Below, in pieces: positions 54,335-63,960 of a stretch of DNA of 64,000 nt. A model generated the notes under the pieces. The model saw only the letters and a list, made by a program, of their open reading frames with translations. It had not been told where the DNA came from and did no database searches. Position 1 is the stretch's first letter, and each line of letters opens with the position of its first letter. The stretch comes from Bradyrhizobium sp. AUGA SZCCT0158 (GTDB taxonomy: Bacteria; Pseudomonadota; Alphaproteobacteria; Rhizobiales; Xanthobacteraceae), in assembly GCF_018130065.1 (NCBI RefSeq), contig NZ_JAFCME010000025.1:27611-91610 (forward strand). Reading direction: 5' to 3'. A program made the translations under genes and the position numbers.

Positions 54335-55427
54335 ATGGCTGCGGCGCATTGCTGTCGTCATCGCGATCCTGATCGCGGTGTCGGGGCTTGGGCCGCTGGC
54401 CTATATCGAGGGCACCTGCCGCCCCTCTTCGTCGACGTCGGCGTCACCTGCGCCGTCGGTGCCGCTGCCTGCGATCAACGAGCCGCGCTACCAGCGCAAG
54501 CAGAACAACACGTTCTTCACCTTTCCCGAATGGTACATCGTCTATTCGTTCGAGGATTTCGGCCGCTTCCTCGACCGCTCCAGCGAAAGCCATTTCAATT
54601 ATCTCGGACACATTTTCGGATTCTGGCGCAGCTTCTGCACCATCAATCAAGCGGTGCCGCCGACCGGTGAATCGCTCACCGAAGTCAAGACCATGATCTA
54701 TGTCATCGGCGTCAGCTACTCGATCGAATACGCGATCAAGGGATTTTACGAGAACACCATCGGCCGTGTGTTCGAATGGATTCGGGGCGAGGAACGGACC
54801 CCGCAAGACCTGTACGCGCGCAAGGTACTGCAGGACTACGCGGCGTTTCTTTACACCGTCCCCTGGTTCAAATTTCCGTTCCGCGAGAAGCTCGATGGCT
54901 TGATGGCGATCTCGGCGCGGACCGATAGCCCGCTGCGAACATGGGAGCGCAGCTTCGCGCTCGGCACCGAATACTACCTCAAGGTTGGTTACGCCGCGCT
55001 GATCCAGAAGGCGCTCGATGCCGGTGGCGACGACGAGCCGCGCGACATCATGTTCGCGGTCGCAACGTTGCCGCCGGCGGTGCTGGCGAAGGAGCCGCGT
55101 ATCAAACCGATCCGCGCGCTGACGCCGCAATGGCAGCTGGTGCAGACGCCGCGCTACAAGGATTTCACCGAAATCCTGCAGAGCCTCCTGGATCAGGGTT
55201 TTGGGCTCGCCGAGATCGCCGGCAACCATGAAATCCTGATTACCGTGATCGCGCCCGACGCCGCCAAGCTTGACGTCAAAGGGACCACGGAACTGTTTTC
55301 ACTGGAGCTTGACGGCAAACCCGGCTTTCGCAGGGCCGGCCTGAAGGCTAGGATCGACCGTCTCGTCGATATCAACCGCGACCTCAAGGCCAGGGGCGTG
55401 AGCATCGAGCATTTCTATGATTACTGA
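54327..55427 (+). CDS. Uncharacterised membrane-anchored protein, 366 residues
   Basis: The protein starts with a signal-anchor helix (about 5-28, RRIAVVIAILIAVSGLGPLAYI), then a Pro/Ser-rich stretch, and a folded body with NTFFTFPEWYIVYSFEDFGRFL and WRSFCTINQ. It has no recognisable catalytic motif. Two cysteines lie near the N-terminus (residues about 31 and 105). It overlaps the upstream small membrane gene by 8 bp and the downstream gene by 11 bp, so translation is coupled. I do not recognise the family; the conserved aromatic-rich segment suggests a real, folded periplasmic protein. Confidence 0.75.
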   Translation: MLKWLRRIAVVIAILIAVSGLGPLAYIEGTCRPSSSTSASPAPSVPLPAINEPRYQRKQNNTFFTFPEWYIVYSFEDFGRFLDRSSESHFNYLGHIFGFWRSFCTINQAVPPTGESLTEVKTMIYVIGVSYSIEYAIKGFYENTIGRVFEWIRGEERTPQDLYARKVLQDYAAFLYTVPWFKFPFREKLDGLMAISARTDSPLRTWERSFALGTEYYLKVGYAALIQKALDAGGDDEPRDIMFAVATLPPAVLAKEPRIKPIRALTPQWQLVQTPRYKDFTEILQSLLDQGFGLAEIAGNHEILITVIAPDAAKLDVKGTTELFSLELDGKPGFRRAGLKARIDRLVDINRDLKARGVSIEHFYDY

Positions 55428-55761
55428 AACGCCACATCATCGCACGTTGCGGCCATTACGCCGGATCGCGGGCGCTTGCGCACTCGTGGTATGCGGTTGG
55501 CTTGTGATTGTGGTCGCTCTCACCTTCGGATCGGCGCCGGGCAAGTCCATGGCCATCATCGGCCCGCCGGCGCAGGCGCTGGCCATCATCGCCAAGGCCA
55601 ACGGCCGCGTGCTGGCGGCGAGCGACTATGTCACCTTCGCGCGCTCCGACGATGCCGGCTTCGTCGCCCGCCTCTATGCCGCGGGCGCGCTATTGGTGCT
55701 GGATGCGGAGCAAGCCGGCGGCTGCAGCGGCCTGCCGCCCAGGCGCGTCGCGCAATTATGA
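55417..55761 (+). CDS. Small hypothetical membrane protein
   Basis: This 114-residue protein has one membrane helix near the N-terminus (about 15-38, RIAGACALVVCGWLVIVVALTF) and a short soluble part (VLAASDYVTFARSDDAGFVARLYAAGALLVLDAEQAGGC). It overlaps the upstream gene by 11 bp (ATG inside the last codons) and converges with the FAD oxidoreductase, overlapping it by 6 bp. No family is recognised. The tight packing supports its being a real gene. Confidence 0.6.
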   Translation: MITETPHHRTLRPLRRIAGACALVVCGWLVIVVALTFGSAPGKSMAIIGPPAQALAIIAKANGRVLAASDYVTFARSDDAGFVARLYAAGALLVLDAEQAGGCSGLPPRRVAQL

Positions 55762-57354
55762 CGCATACTTCTGATAGAACGTATTCGTAAACAGCTCCGT
55801 CGGATCGTATTTCTTCTTCGCAGCGAAGAAGTCGTTGATCTCCGGATAGGACCGCTGCAACTGATCCTTCGAATAATAGAGCTGGTAGGGCAGGAAAAAC
55901 CGGCCCTTGTGCGTGATCGTGAGATCGATCAGCTCTTCGGTCGCCTTCTTCATCCGCTTGTTGCCTTCATCATCCGTGGTCTGGTTGATGTAGAGCACCA
56001 GCGAGAATGCCGGCTCCGGAGAATAGGTCAGGAAGTTGTCTTCCTGATGCACGATGCGCACCGAGGCATTCAGCAAATTGGTCTTGTTGTCGGTCAGCAC
56101 CTTGCGCATGCCGTCGACAAACGAGACGAACTGGCTGCGCGGGATGAAATATTCATGCAGGATGTCGGTGTCGTTGGGCAGCGCATTGCGCAAATACGGC
56201 ACCGAGTCATGCATCGGGTCGTTGCGGTTGACGAGACAGGCTTCCGCCGAGCCGATCGCCTGCGCCCGCGTCACCGTGCAGGTTTCCATCCGGTGCTCGA
56301 TGTGCTTCTCGGACAGCCACTTCATTTCCTGGAACAGCGGGCCCTGCTTGGACAGGTTGATCGTCAGCCGCCGCAGTTTGGTGCCCGAGACCTCGCCCAG
56401 CGGTTCGCGCTTGAAATCTGATCCGTCGACCTTGGTGTAGGTATAGAGCAGCAATTCCTGCAGGAAGCTGCTCGGCGCGGTCGAGAGGTGGCCGTACATC
56501 AGGCCGATATTGGCATCCTTCTCGATCTCCCTGGCGAACAGCCCCGGAAACTCCTTGTAGTCCATGATGCGGCGTCCGGTCTGGTAAACCAGATTGTCGG
56601 CGATATCGAGTTCGGCCTCGACGATCACGCCGAACAGGCCATAGCCCCCGACCACGAGGTTGAACAACTCCTTGTTATCGGTTTCCGACACCGTACGCAG
56701 CGACCCGTCCGCCAGCATCACGCGCATCGACTTGATCGATTTGCGGAGCGCACCGGCCTGATGGTCCATGCCGTGGGCATTGACCGAGATCGAACCGCCG
56801 ACGCTGAAAATATCGGTCGACTGCATCGCGCGCACCGCAAAGCGCGGGTGCAGCAGGTTCTGGATGTCGTGCCAGGTCGCGCCCGGCTGCACGGTGATCG
56901 ATCGCCGGTTCTCGTTGAGCACGATCTTGTTGAAGCCGCGCATGTCCAGCACGATGCCGCCCTTGCGGAACGCCTGCCCGCCCATGCTGTGGCGCACGCC
57001 GGCGGTCGTGACCGAGAGCTTGTTGTCGCGCGCGAACGTCAATGTCTTGGCGATGTCGTCGACGCTGCGCACCTCAACCACGCCGTAGATTTCGGTCTTG
57101 TTGAGACAGCTGGCATCATTGATGCTGCCGCCGAGCTGCGACCATTTTACGTCTTTCAGCGGTGCGATCGCCTTGATCCGCTCCAGATCGATCTTGGCCT
57201 GATCGCCACCCCCCACCGCCGGCCCGCAATCCTTTTCGCCGCTGGGATCGGCGGCAAGAGCCTGCAGTTTGCGGTAGCCGTAAACCCCAAACAGCACCAC
57301 GACCACCGCGGCGACGGACGCCCCGGTTTTGAACTTCTGTGAAAATTTTCGCAT
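55756..57354 (-). CDS. Membrane-anchored FAD-binding oxidoreductase (PCMH/FAD_binding_4)
   Basis: The 532-residue protein starts with a membrane anchor (about 11-28, GASVAAVVVVLFGVYGYRKL). Next is a PCMH-type FAD domain with RSVDDIAKTLTFARDNKLSV, the HS-MGGQAF segment and FSVGGSISVNAHGMDHQ, the usual FAD-site glycine pattern. The C-terminal half resembles sugar/alcohol oxidases of the BBE or L-gulonolactone type (YEPTELFTN-like end, KKKYDPTELFTNTFYQ). The substrate is unknown. The ATG is at 57354. Its 3' end overlaps the convergent small gene by 6 bp. The anchor implies action at the membrane or periplasm. Confidence 0.88.
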   Translation of the reverse strand: MRKFSQKFKTGASVAAVVVVLFGVYGYRKLQALAADPSGEKDCGPAVGGGDQAKIDLERIKAIAPLKDVKWSQLGGSINDASCLNKTEIYGVVEVRSVDDIAKTLTFARDNKLSVTTAGVRHSMGGQAFRKGGIVLDMRGFNKIVLNENRRSITVQPGATWHDIQNLLHPRFAVRAMQSTDIFSVGGSISVNAHGMDHQAGALRKSIKSMRVMLADGSLRTVSETDNKELFNLVVGGYGLFGVIVEAELDIADNLVYQTGRRIMDYKEFPGLFAREIEKDANIGLMYGHLSTAPSSFLQELLLYTYTKVDGSDFKREPLGEVSGTKLRRLTINLSKQGPLFQEMKWLSEKHIEHRMETCTVTRAQAIGSAEACLVNRNDPMHDSVPYLRNALPNDTDILHEYFIPRSQFVSFVDGMRKVLTDNKTNLLNASVRIVHQEDNFLTYSPEPAFSLVLYINQTTDDEGNKRMKKATEELIDLTITHKGRFFLPYQLYYSKDQLQRSYPEINDFFAAKKKYDPTELFTNTFYQKYAS

Positions 57355-57461
57355 GAATTGATTCCAGGTGATGTCCGATAGTCCCGGCAGGTGGATAATT
57401 AGTCAAATGGCCGAGCTTATGGTTCGATAACGTACTGATTTTACGGAACGACAAATCCGTT

Positions 57462-60400
57462 TTAACGCGCCCTCCTTGAGAACACCGAGATCAGCACCGG
57501 CAGCGTGATCAGGATGACGATTGGCGCCAGCATCATGCCGGTGACGACCACCACCGCCAGCGGCTTTTGCACTTGCGAGCCGATCCCCGCCGACAGCGCC
57601 GCCGGCAGCAGCCCGACGCCGGCCACGACGCAGGTCATCAGCACCGGCCGCAATTGCAATTCGCCGGTGCGGATCACGGCACGCATCCGCTCATAGCCTT
57701 CGTCGATCAATTGATTGTACTGCGACAGGATGATGATGCCGTCCATGACAGCGATGCCGAACAGCGCGATGAAGCCGATCGCCGCCGACACGCTGAACGG
57801 AGTCCCTGAGATCAAGAGCCCGAGCACGCCGCCGAAGATCGCCATCGGGATCACGCTCATCGCCAATAACGTGTCGACCATCGAACCGAAATTGAAGAAC
57901 AGCAGCACCGCGATCAGCGCCAGGCTGATCGGGACCACGATCGACAGCCGCTTGATGGCGTCCTGCAGATTGCCGAATTCGCCGACCCACTCGACCCGCG
58001 ATCCCGGCGGCAGCTGCACCTGCGCGGCGACCTTGTCCTGCGCTTCCCGGATCGCGCTGCCGAGGTCGCGCTCGCGGACCGAGAACTTGATCGGAAGATA
58101 GCGCTCCTGCCCCTCGCGGTAGATATAGGCGGCGCCCGAGATCAGATTGATCGAGGCGACCTCGCTGAGCGGGATCTGCGTGATGGTGCCATTCGGGCCC
58201 GGGGCGCCGATCCGCAAATTATGAATCGCCTCGGCGTTCCTGCGGTATTCCGGCGCGAGACGCACGATGATCGGGAAATGCCGGTCGCTGCCGGGTTCAT
58301 AGATGTCGCCGGCGCTGTCGCCGCCGACCGCGACCTTGATGGTGGCGTTGATATCGCCGGGCGACAGGCCGTAGCGCGCCGCCCGCGCGCGATCGACATC
58401 GATCTGGATCGTGGGCTGACCGAGCGAGGTGAATACCGCCAGATCCGTCACGCCCTGCACGGTGGCGAGGACGGACTTGATCTTGTTGGCGGTGTCGGTC
58501 AGCGCCTGCAGATCGTTGCCATATAGCTTGATCGAGTTCTCGCCCTTGACGCCCGACACCGCCTCCGAGACGTTATCCTGCAGATATTGCGAGAAGTTGA
58601 ACTCGACGCCGGGGAATTTTTCCTGCAACTGCGCCAGCAATTGCGCGGTCAGTTCGTCCTTGTCATGGGTGTTGGGCCATTCTCTGGCGGGCTTCAACGG
58701 CGCGAAGAATTCGGCATTGAACAGGCCCGCGGCGTCGGTGCCGTCGTCGGGGCGGCCGTGCTGCGAGACCACCGATTCCACTTCGGGGCGGCTGCGGATC
58801 AGCTTCCGCATCTCGTTGACGTAGGTATTGCCTTCCTGCAGCGAGATGGTCGGCGGCAGGGTGGCTCTGATCCACAGATTGCCCTCTTCCAGCTTGGGCA
58901 GGAATTCCAGCCCGAGCAGCCGCGCGAACACGATGGTCGTGATCACGAGGACCGCAGCACCGGCCATCACGATCCTGCGGTTGGCGACCGCCCATCGCAG
59001 CACCGGCAGATAGAGCCGGTCGAGTTGCCGCATGATCCAGGTTTCGGTGTGCTCCATATGCGAGGGCAGGATGATGGCACTCAGCGCCGGCGTGACGGTG
59101 AAGGTCGCCAGCAAGCCGCCCGCCAATGCATAGGCATAGGTCCGTGCCATCGGCCCGAAGATGTTGCCTTCGACGCCGCTCAGCGTGAACAGCGGCAGGA
59201 AGGCGGCGATGATGATGGCGGCGGCGAAGAAGATCGAACGCGACACGTCGGCGGATGCGGACAGGATGGCGTGGCTCTTCATTCCCATCGTGGTGTCGAA
59301 GGAGATCTGGCTGCGCTCGGCTTCCGACAACGCCGTGGTCTGCGACAGCCGGCGGAAGATCGCCTCCACCATGATCACGGTGGCGTCGACGATCAGTCCG
59401 AAATCGATCGCACCGACCGAGAGCAGATTGGCGGATTCGCCGCGCAGCACCAGGATGATGACGGCGAAGAACAGCGCGAACGGGATCGTGGCGCCGACGA
59501 TCAGCGCGCTTCTGATATCGCCGAGGAACAGCCATTGCAGCAGTACGATCAGGATGATCCCGACCACCATGTTGTGCAGCACGGTGTGGGTGGTGATGTC
59601 GATCAGGTCCTTGCGGTCGTAGATCCGCTCGATCTTGACCCCCGGCGGCAGGATGCTGGAATTGTTGATGGACGCGACCAGCTGCTCGACGCGGGTGATG
59701 GTCGGCGCACTCTGTTCGCCGCGCCGCATCAGCACGATGCCCTGCACGATGTCGTCGTCCTGGTCGAGGCCGGCAATGCCGAGCCGCGGCTTCTCCCCTA
59801 TCGTGACATGCGCGATGTCGCTGACCAGCACCGGATTGCCGCCGGATTGCGACACCATGGTGTTGTTGAGGTCGTCGATCGAGCGGATCAGTCCGACGCC
59901 GCGCACCACGGCGGATTGCGCGCCGATATTGACGGTGTTGCCGCCGACATTGATGTTGGCGTTGCTGACCGCCTGCAGCACCTGCGGCAGCGTCAGGCCG
60001 TTGGCGACCAGCTTATTGAAATCGACCTGCAGCTCATAGGTCTTGGTCTTGCCGCCCCAGCCGGTGACGTCGATCACGCCGGGCACGGCGCGGAAGCGGC
60101 GCTGCAACACCCAGTCCTGCAGCGTCTTCAGATCGAGCACGCTGTAGTTCGGCGGGCCCTTCAGCCGGTAGCGGTAGATTTCGCCGATCGGGCTGAGCGG
60201 CGAAATGCCGGGCTGCACGTTACCCGGCAGGGGCGCGAGCTGCGACAGGCGGTTCAATACCTGCTGCAGCGCTTCATCATAGGTGTAGTCGAACGAGAAC
60301 TGCAGTTTGACGTCGGACAGGCCGTACAGCGAAATGGTGCGGATGGTGCGCAGGTTCTTGATGCCGGCGACCTGGGTCTCGATCGGGATCGTGATGTAGC

Positions 60401-60584
60401 GTTCGATCTCTTCCGACGACAGGCCCGGACTTTGCGTCACGATGTCGACCATCGGCGGGGTCGGGTCGGGATAGGCCTCAATGTTGAGCTGCCTGCACGC
60501 GATCAGGCCGCCGACCATCACCGCGACGAACATGCCGACCATTAAATAGCGGCGGCTGACGGCAAGGGCTACGAGGCGATCCAT
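57462..60584 (-). CDS. CusA/CzcA-family heavy-metal RND efflux pump
   Basis: The 1040-residue inner-membrane pump has about twelve membrane segments and two large periplasmic loops. In the fourth helix region, GAIDFGLIVDATVIMVEAIF contains the two Asp and one Glu (DF..VD..VIMVE) of CzcA-type proton-relay residues. The N-terminal loop shows DPTPPMVDIVTQSPGLS, and QRYLPIKFSVRERDLGSAI belongs to the second loop. Substrate preference (Cu/Ag versus Co/Zn/Cd) cannot be read. It is 34 bp downstream of the adaptor gene; no outer-membrane channel gene is adjacent. Confidence 0.92.
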   Translation of the reverse strand: MDRLVALAVSRRYLMVGMFVAVMVGGLIACRQLNIEAYPDPTPPMVDIVTQSPGLSSEEIERYITIPIETQVAGIKNLRTIRTISLYGLSDVKLQFSFDYTYDEALQQVLNRLSQLAPLPGNVQPGISPLSPIGEIYRYRLKGPPNYSVLDLKTLQDWVLQRRFRAVPGVIDVTGWGGKTKTYELQVDFNKLVANGLTLPQVLQAVSNANINVGGNTVNIGAQSAVVRGVGLIRSIDDLNNTMVSQSGGNPVLVSDIAHVTIGEKPRLGIAGLDQDDDIVQGIVLMRRGEQSAPTITRVEQLVASINNSSILPPGVKIERIYDRKDLIDITTHTVLHNMVVGIILIVLLQWLFLGDIRSALIVGATIPFALFFAVIILVLRGESANLLSVGAIDFGLIVDATVIMVEAIFRRLSQTTALSEAERSQISFDTTMGMKSHAILSASADVSRSIFFAAAIIIAAFLPLFTLSGVEGNIFGPMARTYAYALAGGLLATFTVTPALSAIILPSHMEHTETWIMRQLDRLYLPVLRWAVANRRIVMAGAAVLVITTIVFARLLGLEFLPKLEEGNLWIRATLPPTISLQEGNTYVNEMRKLIRSRPEVESVVSQHGRPDDGTDAAGLFNAEFFAPLKPAREWPNTHDKDELTAQLLAQLQEKFPGVEFNFSQYLQDNVSEAVSGVKGENSIKLYGNDLQALTDTANKIKSVLATVQGVTDLAVFTSLGQPTIQIDVDRARAARYGLSPGDINATIKVAVGGDSAGDIYEPGSDRHFPIIVRLAPEYRRNAEAIHNLRIGAPGPNGTITQIPLSEVASINLISGAAYIYREGQERYLPIKFSVRERDLGSAIREAQDKVAAQVQLPPGSRVEWVGEFGNLQDAIKRLSIVVPISLALIAVLLFFNFGSMVDTLLAMSVIPMAIFGGVLGLLISGTPFSVSAAIGFIALFGIAVMDGIIILSQYNQLIDEGYERMRAVIRTGELQLRPVLMTCVVAGVGLLPAALSAGIGSQVQKPLAVVVVTGMMLAPIVILITLPVLISVFSRRAR

Positions 60585-60618
60585 CCAGATCGAAGCTTTC
60601 AGTGAGTAGAGCGGGAGA

Positions 60619-61866
60619 TCAGCTGCCGGACGCGGCCCGGTCGATGAACAGCGCGCCCTTTGTCACGATCAGCTCGCCGGGCTTCAGATTGCCGATCACT
60701 TCGACGAGGTCGCCGTTGGCAAGGCCCGCCTTGATCTGGCGGAGTTCGATCGTGTGGTCCTCATGCGCGACCCAGATCCGGACCTGGTCCCCCTCGTAGA
60801 TCAGCGCCGTTTTCGGCACCCCGACCGCCGGGTGATCGCCCGCCGAATAGATCGTCACATTGGCGAACATTTCCGGCTTGAGCACGCCGTTGGTGTTGTC
60901 GACGGTGGCGCGCACCAGGAGCCGGCGCGTCGCCGGATCGATCGCGGTGGAAACGTAATTGACGCGCGCCGACAGCGCCTGTTTCGGCAACGCCAGCACG
61001 TTGAACGTGACGTCCTGCCCGACCGCAACATTGGCGGCGTCGGTCTCACGCACGAAGGCGACCATCCAGACGGTGGAGAGATCGCCAATGACATAGACCG
61101 GATCGCTGGCGCCGGAGTTCACATACTGGCCGGGGCCGATCTTGCGCTGGACCACGGTGCCGGCGATCGGCGCGAAGATGGTGGTTTCCGGATTGATGCG
61201 GCCCTTTTCCTGGAAGGTCGCGATGTCCTCGTCGGTGAGGCCGAGAATGCGCAGCTTGTTGCGCGCCGCTTCCATCGCCGTCTGCGAGGAGCGCATGTCG
61301 TTCTGCGCCTGGATCAGCGTCGCCTGGCTCTGCTGATAATCCTTGAGCGGAACGGCCTTGCCTTCGAACAGATCCTTGGCGCGCTGGCCCTGCAGTTGCG
61401 CCAGATCGAGCGCGGACTTGGCCTTGTTCATGGCGCTCATTGCGCCGATGAAATCGTTCTGCGCCTGCACGTTGTCGGCAGCCTCGATCACGAACAGCGG
61501 CTGACCCTTGACGACATTATCGCCGGGCCGGACCAGAAGCCGGGTGACCCGGCCGGCATAGGGCGAGAACACCGGCGTCGAGCGATCCTCATCGATCGCA
61601 ATCTTGCCTTCGGTGACGTGCTCGGCCCGGAAGCCCCGCGTGGCAACGGGCTGGATGGTCAGGCTGGCCCATTCGGCCGGCGACAGCTTGTAGCGCTGCT
61701 GTCCTCCCTTGCGGGACTGGCTCGACACCTCGGAATGCTTGGGCGCGGTTCCGTTGAACTGCACGAATCCATAGACGCCCGCGCCTGCAAGCAGGAGCGC
61801 GGCGATCAATACCGCCGGTCGTCGTCGGCTAAATAGCTGTAATTGCTCAATCAATTTGTTACGCAT
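60619..61866 (-). CDS. RND efflux periplasmic adaptor (CusB/CzcB-like)
   Basis: The 415-residue protein has one N-terminal membrane anchor (about 16-34, PAVLIAALLLAGAGVYGF), a barrel-sandwich lipoyl half-motif (SPYAGRVTRLLVRPGDNVVKGQPLF), a long coiled-coil hairpin (about 145-215), the second lipoyl half (APIAGTVVQRKIGPGQYV), a beta-barrel, and a membrane-proximal domain. It links the pump encoded next (57462) to an outer-membrane duct. No metal-binding N-terminal Met/His cluster is evident. It is the first gene of the operon, with about 140 bp to the CoA-transferase gene upstream on the same strand. Confidence 0.9.
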   Translation of the reverse strand: MRNKLIEQLQLFSRRRPAVLIAALLLAGAGVYGFVQFNGTAPKHSEVSSQSRKGGQQRYKLSPAEWASLTIQPVATRGFRAEHVTEGKIAIDEDRSTPVFSPYAGRVTRLLVRPGDNVVKGQPLFVIEAADNVQAQNDFIGAMSAMNKAKSALDLAQLQGQRAKDLFEGKAVPLKDYQQSQATLIQAQNDMRSSQTAMEAARNKLRILGLTDEDIATFQEKGRINPETTIFAPIAGTVVQRKIGPGQYVNSGASDPVYVIGDLSTVWMVAFVRETDAANVAVGQDVTFNVLALPKQALSARVNYVSTAIDPATRRLLVRATVDNTNGVLKPEMFANVTIYSAGDHPAVGVPKTALIYEGDQVRIWVAHEDHTIELRQIKAGLANGDLVEVIGNLKPGELIVTKGALFIDRAASGS

Positions 61867-62005
61867 GCGGTCTGTTCAACTCAGCAATGGCGACAATTTG
61901 CCTCACCCTGCGCTAATAGTGCCTAATCGGAGTTCCAAACAAGCGAAAAAACGAAGACAGCCGTTAAAATTTGGGGAGGTCGGCCTGAACGCCGGCTGAA
62001 AATAT

Positions 62006-63403
62006 CTACTCGCGCGCCGGCCATTGTGGCGGGTGGCTGCCGAGCGGCATCGCCGGGCGAGCCCAGAACGCCGGGGTTTTCGACAACAGCGCCGCGTGCC
62101 GGACCGACCGCAGGGCACCAAAGCCGGAAGCCACCTCCTCGATAAAAGGCATCACGGTTTCCCCATTCAAATCCCCGGTCTTGAAGCCATCGGCAACGCG
62201 ACCGAGATTCCACAGCCACCGACCGGTCTGCGCCAGCGACACCCGAACGTGCCAGTTGCCGCCTTCGCGCGACTGCCGCGCCTTGGCCATCATGGCGCCG
62301 AACGCCATGAGGTAACCGGTGGCGTGGTCCAGTATCTGCGCCGGCAGTTCTTTCGGCCCGTCGATTCCGGCCGCCTGCCCTTCGGCATGGTTGAAGCCCG
62401 TGGACGTCTGCACCAGCGAGTCGAAACCGCGGCGCTCCGCCCAGGGACCTTCATGACCATAGGCGGACAGCGTCACATAGACGATCCCCGGACGAATACG
62501 GGCCGCCTCTTCCGGTGCAAAGCCGAGGCCGGCGATCGCGCGCGGCCGATAGCCCTGCGAAACAATATCGGCCTGCGTCAATAGATTGCGAAACACCTCG
62601 CGGCCTTGTTCGCTTTTGAGTTCGACAAAACTCGTCAGCTTGCCGCGCCCGGTATCGATGGTGAGCCAGGGAATCGCCGGCAGATTTGGACCTGAGATCA
62701 ACAGCACGTCGGCGCCGTGGGCGGCGAGCGTGCGGCCCGCGACGGGACCTGCGATCACGCGCGACAGATCGAGCACGCGAATGCCGGCAAGCGGCCGATT
62801 GCCTTTCGGCCACGGTTTTGGTGCGGCATCGCCGATCTTCTCGATTGTGATCAGAGGCAATCCGGCAAGCGCCCTGGCGTGCGGCGTGGCGGACCATTCG
62901 TCGTGCGAACGCATCATCGACACCACGCCGCCAGCGGCATAGGCCGCGGTCTCGAACGCCTCGCCATCCCATTGCATCAGCGCGGCCTGCACCTCGTCGC
63001 GCTCCGGCTTGCAGTTCAACACCTTGCAGACGGCGTCGCGGTGATGCGGGAAATTGGTGTGCAGCCTCACGAAGCGCGCATTGCCTGTTTTGTAGACGCC
63101 GGCGATCGCGTCCCAGGCCGGCGGCGGCGGCTTGTCGTCGACGCGCAGATAACGTTCGGAGCGGCATTCGACCACGGCGTGGCGCATGTCGATGGTAACG
63201 TCCTGCGATTGCCCGCTGCGCAACTTCCAGATTTCGGCAGCGGCAAGGCCGGTCGCGGCAACGCTGGCCTGCGCCGCGGCGCCGACGCGAAACGACGACG
63301 GCAGTTGCGGCTCTTCGCCGGTCAGCTTGACGGCATCGAGCGCGGAAGCTTCGCCGCCGGCCGACGTCCAGATATCGCCGAGAATTTCACGCGGGCTTTG
63401 CAT
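62006..63403 (-). CDS. CaiB/BaiF-family (class III) CoA-transferase
   Basis: The 465-residue protein has the family III CoA-transferase fold. The N-terminal half (about 1-200) is a divergent CoA-transferase-like part, and the main domain follows: GIRVLDLSRVIAGPVAGRTLAAHGADVL, then YVTLSAYGHEGPWAERRGFDSLVQTSTG. Enzymes of this family transfer CoA between carboxylates through an aspartyl-CoA intermediate; the acid substrate cannot be read. The catalytic Asp region lies around 240-260 but is not cleanly identified. ATG 63403 has GGGAAG upstream. The neighbouring RND operon is unrelated. Confidence 0.88.
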   Translation of the reverse strand: MQSPREILGDIWTSAGGEASALDAVKLTGEEPQLPSSFRVGAAAQASVAATGLAAAEIWKLRSGQSQDVTIDMRHAVVECRSERYLRVDDKPPPPAWDAIAGVYKTGNARFVRLHTNFPHHRDAVCKVLNCKPERDEVQAALMQWDGEAFETAAYAAGGVVSMMRSHDEWSATPHARALAGLPLITIEKIGDAAPKPWPKGNRPLAGIRVLDLSRVIAGPVAGRTLAAHGADVLLISGPNLPAIPWLTIDTGRGKLTSFVELKSEQGREVFRNLLTQADIVSQGYRPRAIAGLGFAPEEAARIRPGIVYVTLSAYGHEGPWAERRGFDSLVQTSTGFNHAEGQAAGIDGPKELPAQILDHATGYLMAFGAMMAKARQSREGGNWHVRVSLAQTGRWLWNLGRVADGFKTGDLNGETVMPFIEEVASGFGALRSVRHAALLSKTPAFWARPAMPLGSHPPQWPARE

Positions 63404-63517
63404 GGCCGTCTCTCTTCCCTACGTTTCAAAAGCTCTGCCCGACCTCAAAAGGAGTTGCAATGGCCGCCTTAAACTGGAAGGCCGGGTGGCCGCTGGTCGG
63501 TGCGGTGCCGGAGTAGT

Positions 63518-63642
63518 CTGTCGTCCCGGCCTTGAGCCGGGACCCATACCGCGTGATGCTCATTGTTGCAGAAGGCATTTGACACCAGCGTTTTACCGAT
63601 GGGCCGCGGCGTATGGGTCCCGGCTCAAGGCCGGGACGACAG
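63518..63642. repeat. MITE-like inverted repeat element, copy 2
   Basis: The two 32-bp arms (63518-63549 and 63611-63642) are perfect inverted copies with a 61-bp loop. The core GTCCCGGCCTTGAGCCGGGAC matches copy 1 at 49131-49260, while the loops differ. This fits dispersal of a non-autonomous element or a REP-type palindrome. Confidence 0.85.
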
Positions 63643-63740
63643 CGGTATGTGTTGTGCGACCATCATCCAAACGCAGTTTCGCATTCTCGCGGCGCATTGC
63701 GCCCGAGCTTTGCCATTCATTTCCTTGCCCTAAATACAGA

Positions 63741-63960
63741 GGGCGCAGGGAAGACCGGGTGCGCGCTGCACCCGCGGTCTCGTGTGCGAATAGTGCAAAG
63801 AAAGCTGCACACGAGCATACAGGGCAGCGGAGAACACCCGGCCTTCCCTGCGCAATGGCTTTACGGCTTATGCCGTGCTCTCCCCGGAGACGAGTTCTTG
63901 GTTGACTCCGTCGCTGCCGTTCAGCTCTCGCCTACCCGACAGCTTGACACCTGCAACGGG
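63741..63960. repeat. Nested hairpin block, candidate structured RNA or multicopy repeat
   Basis: A 19-bp outer stem (63743-63761 with 63835-63853, one mismatch; GCGCAGGGAAG..) encloses GGGTGC/GCACCC (about 63757-63773) and CTCGTGTGC/GCACACGAG (63779-63787 with 63807-63815). Downstream come ACGGC/GCCGT (about 63863-63876) and a CTCCCCGGAG palindrome. Strong nested pairing suggests a structured RNA or cruciform. I recall near-identical intergenic sequences as repeats in Bradyrhizobium, but copy number here is unknown. Confidence 0.5.

Noticed and set aside
58587..60545. 652-residue plus-strand frame within the RND pump gene
   Set aside because: It is antisense to the CzcA/CusA gene, which has clear motifs throughout. 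The translated protein is low-complexity Arg/His/Asp-rich and implausible.
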